A stretch of 12,887 bases of DNA from Actinomycetes bacterium (GTDB lineage Bacteria; Actinomycetota; Actinomycetes; Streptosporangiales; Streptosporangiaceae): assembly GCA_023425615.1 (NCBI GenBank), contig JAFACJ010000708.1, positions 1 through 12,887 of the forward strand, read 5' to 3'. The notes under the pieces are model-generated. The model worked only from the letters and a program-made list of their open reading frames with translations, made no database searches and was not told the origin of the DNA. The first letter of the stretch is position 1; every line of letters starts with the position of its first letter. A program made the position numbers and the translations under genes. Positions 11,711 to 12,887 of this stretch are shown here, piece by piece.

Positions 11711-12887
11711 ATGACACACCGCACCGACGGCGGGGACGCCGTCATCGCCGCGTTCAACGCGATCGGGTCGGACTACATCTTCTCCTCGCCGGGCTCGGAA
11801 TGGGCGCCGGTCTGGGAGTCGCTGGCCAGACGGCACCGCGACGGGCTGCCCTGCCCGAAGTACCTCGACCTGACGCACGAGACCGTCGCCGTGGGCATGG
11901 CCACCGGCTACGGCCTCGTCACCCGACGGGCGCAGGGCGTCCTGCTGCACGCGGGGCCAGGACTCCTCCAGGGGGCGTGCGCGGCGCACGGCGCGCTCCT
12001 GGCCGGGGTCCCGATGGTCGTCTCCTCGTCGGAGTCCCTCACCTACGGTGATGGACCCGGGCCCGACCCGGGCGGTCAGTGGTACCGCAACCTGTCGGTC
12101 GTGGGCGGCCCCCACCAGATGGCACAGCCGTTCGTGAAGTGGGCGAACCAGGTGGGCAGCGTCTCGACCCTGGTGAACATGGTGACCCGCTCGGCCGAAC
12201 TCGCCGAGCGGGCTCCGGCCGGGCCCGCCTATCTCAACATCCCGCTGGAGATCCTCCTGGAGCCGTGGGAGGAGGGCGAGATCAAGCCGGTCGCGCCCAA
12301 GGGCTCCACGGTCAGCGCGCCCGAGGAGATCCGCGCGGTCCTCGACCTTGTCGCGCGGGCCGAGAACCCGGTCATCGTCACCGAGACGACCGGCCGCGAG
12401 GCCGGCGGCATGGAGGCGCTCGTCGCCTTCGCCGAGGCGCTCCGGATCCCGGTGGTCGAACCGGGCTCGGCGGTGTGCGCGAACTTCCCGCGCACCCACG
12501 TGCTGCATGCCGGGAGCGACATCGGCCCGTTCATGGACACGGCCGACCTCATCCTGCTGGTCAACTGCCGGGCGCCGTTCTACCCGCCGAGCCGCAGGCC
12601 CGCCAAGGCCGAGATCGTGGTCATCGACGAGGTGCCGCAGCGCCCGCACATCGTCTACCAGGTGCTCTTCGCCGACCACTATCTGGAAGGCGGCGTCCCC
12701 GCCACCCTGCGGGAGCTGACCCGGCTCGCCCGCGAGGAGGGGCCCGCGGCCGAGGCCACGCTGGAGCGGCGGCGCCAGGCGCAACTCGTCCGGCGTGAGG
12801 CCGAGACCCAGGCGATCGCCGCCGCCGAACGGCGCGCCGCGCACGCCGACGCGATCGACCCGGTCGCGGTGGCCGTCGCGCTGCGCG
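11711..12887 (+). CDS. thiamine-diphosphate-dependent enzyme, partial (3' end beyond window)
   Basis: ATG at 11711, 10 bases after the amidohydrolase stop, opens 392 codons with no stop before the edge. The upstream AGAAGAAG is a modest ribosome binding site. The N-terminal domain is the pyrimidine-binding half of the acetolactate synthase/benzoylformate decarboxylase superfamily. YIFSSPGSEWAPVWESL is at 22-38. YLDLTHETVAVGMATGYGLV (51-70) contains Glu57, the cofactor-activating Glu. AGPGLLQGACAAHGALLAGV (81-100) follows, then NLSVVGGPHQMAQPFVKWAN. The central domain follows from about 190 (NPVIVTETTGREAGG). The C-terminal diphosphate-binding GDG motif is outside the window. Members decarboxylate 2-oxoacids or join and split C-C bonds. 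Beside an oxidase making 2-oxoacids and an aldehyde dehydrogenase, a decarboxylase or lyase role is the natural inference. Confidence 0.9.
   Translation, partial: MTHRTDGGDAVIAAFNAIGSDYIFSSPGSEWAPVWESLARRHRDGLPCPKYLDLTHETVAVGMATGYGLVTRRAQGVLLHAGPGLLQGACAAHGALLAGVPMVVSSSESLTYGDGPGPDPGGQWYRNLSVVGGPHQMAQPFVKWANQVGSVSTLVNMVTRSAELAERAPAGPAYLNIPLEILLEPWEEGEIKPVAPKGSTVSAPEEIRAVLDLVARAENPVIVTETTGREAGGMEALVAFAEALRIPVVEPGSAVCANFPRTHVLHAGSDIGPFMDTADLILLVNCRAPFYPPSRRPAKAEIVVIDEVPQRPHIVYQVLFADHYLEGGVPATLRELTRLAREEGPAAEATLERRRQAQLVRREAETQAIAAAERRAAHADAIDPVAVAVALR

Noticed and set aside
1..12887. tRNA, rRNA, CRISPR array, insertion sequence or integrase
   Set aside because: No cloverleaf-like segments, no regularly spaced repeats and no transposase or recombinase motifs were found on either strand by eye.

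Overview
The window is high-GC DNA with strong third-position GC bias, GTG and TTG starts beside ATG, and several protein families typical of filamentous actinomycetes: XRE regulators with DUF5753, DUF6879 partners and XRE-TPR regulators. It most resembles a Streptosporangiales- or Streptomyces-type chromosome. No rRNA, tRNA, CRISPR array, transposase or integrase was seen.

Positions 1-1164 (minus strand) hold a small exported protein running off the left edge, a decayed and 5'-truncated second copy of its mature domain, and a coiled-coil protein. The decayed copy and the coiled-coil gene are each broken by an apparent one-base shift; the latter lies exactly on a six-base homopolymer and a six-base run also lies in the shift interval of the former. 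An ASCH-domain protein (1401-1925, plus) follows and ends in a stem-loop.

Positions 2083-6086 (plus) are the most interesting part. They look like a compact, regulated RiPP (ribosomally made, post-translationally modified peptide) locus. Three regulatory-type genes come first: a two-repeat small protein, a DUF6879 protein and an XRE/DUF5753 regulator. A radical SAM/SPASM enzyme follows. It is translationally coupled to a 47-residue peptide that ends in a short Cys-x-Cys, acidic tail. A strong stem-loop and a GNAT acetyltransferase complete the set. The peptide gene is short and easily missed. A convergent XRE-TPR regulator (6121-7245, minus) closes the region.

Positions 7246-7600 are ambiguous. 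From 7601 on there is a catabolic cluster. A minus-strand ABM monooxygenase-like protein is divergent from a plus-strand run: aldehyde dehydrogenase, LhgO-like FAD 2-hydroxyacid oxidase, amidohydrolase-2 protein, and a thiamine-diphosphate enzyme cut by the right edge. The enzyme set suggests 2-hydroxyacid to 2-oxoacid to aldehyde to carboxylate, similar in logic to mandelate breakdown. The actual substrate cannot be read from the sequence.
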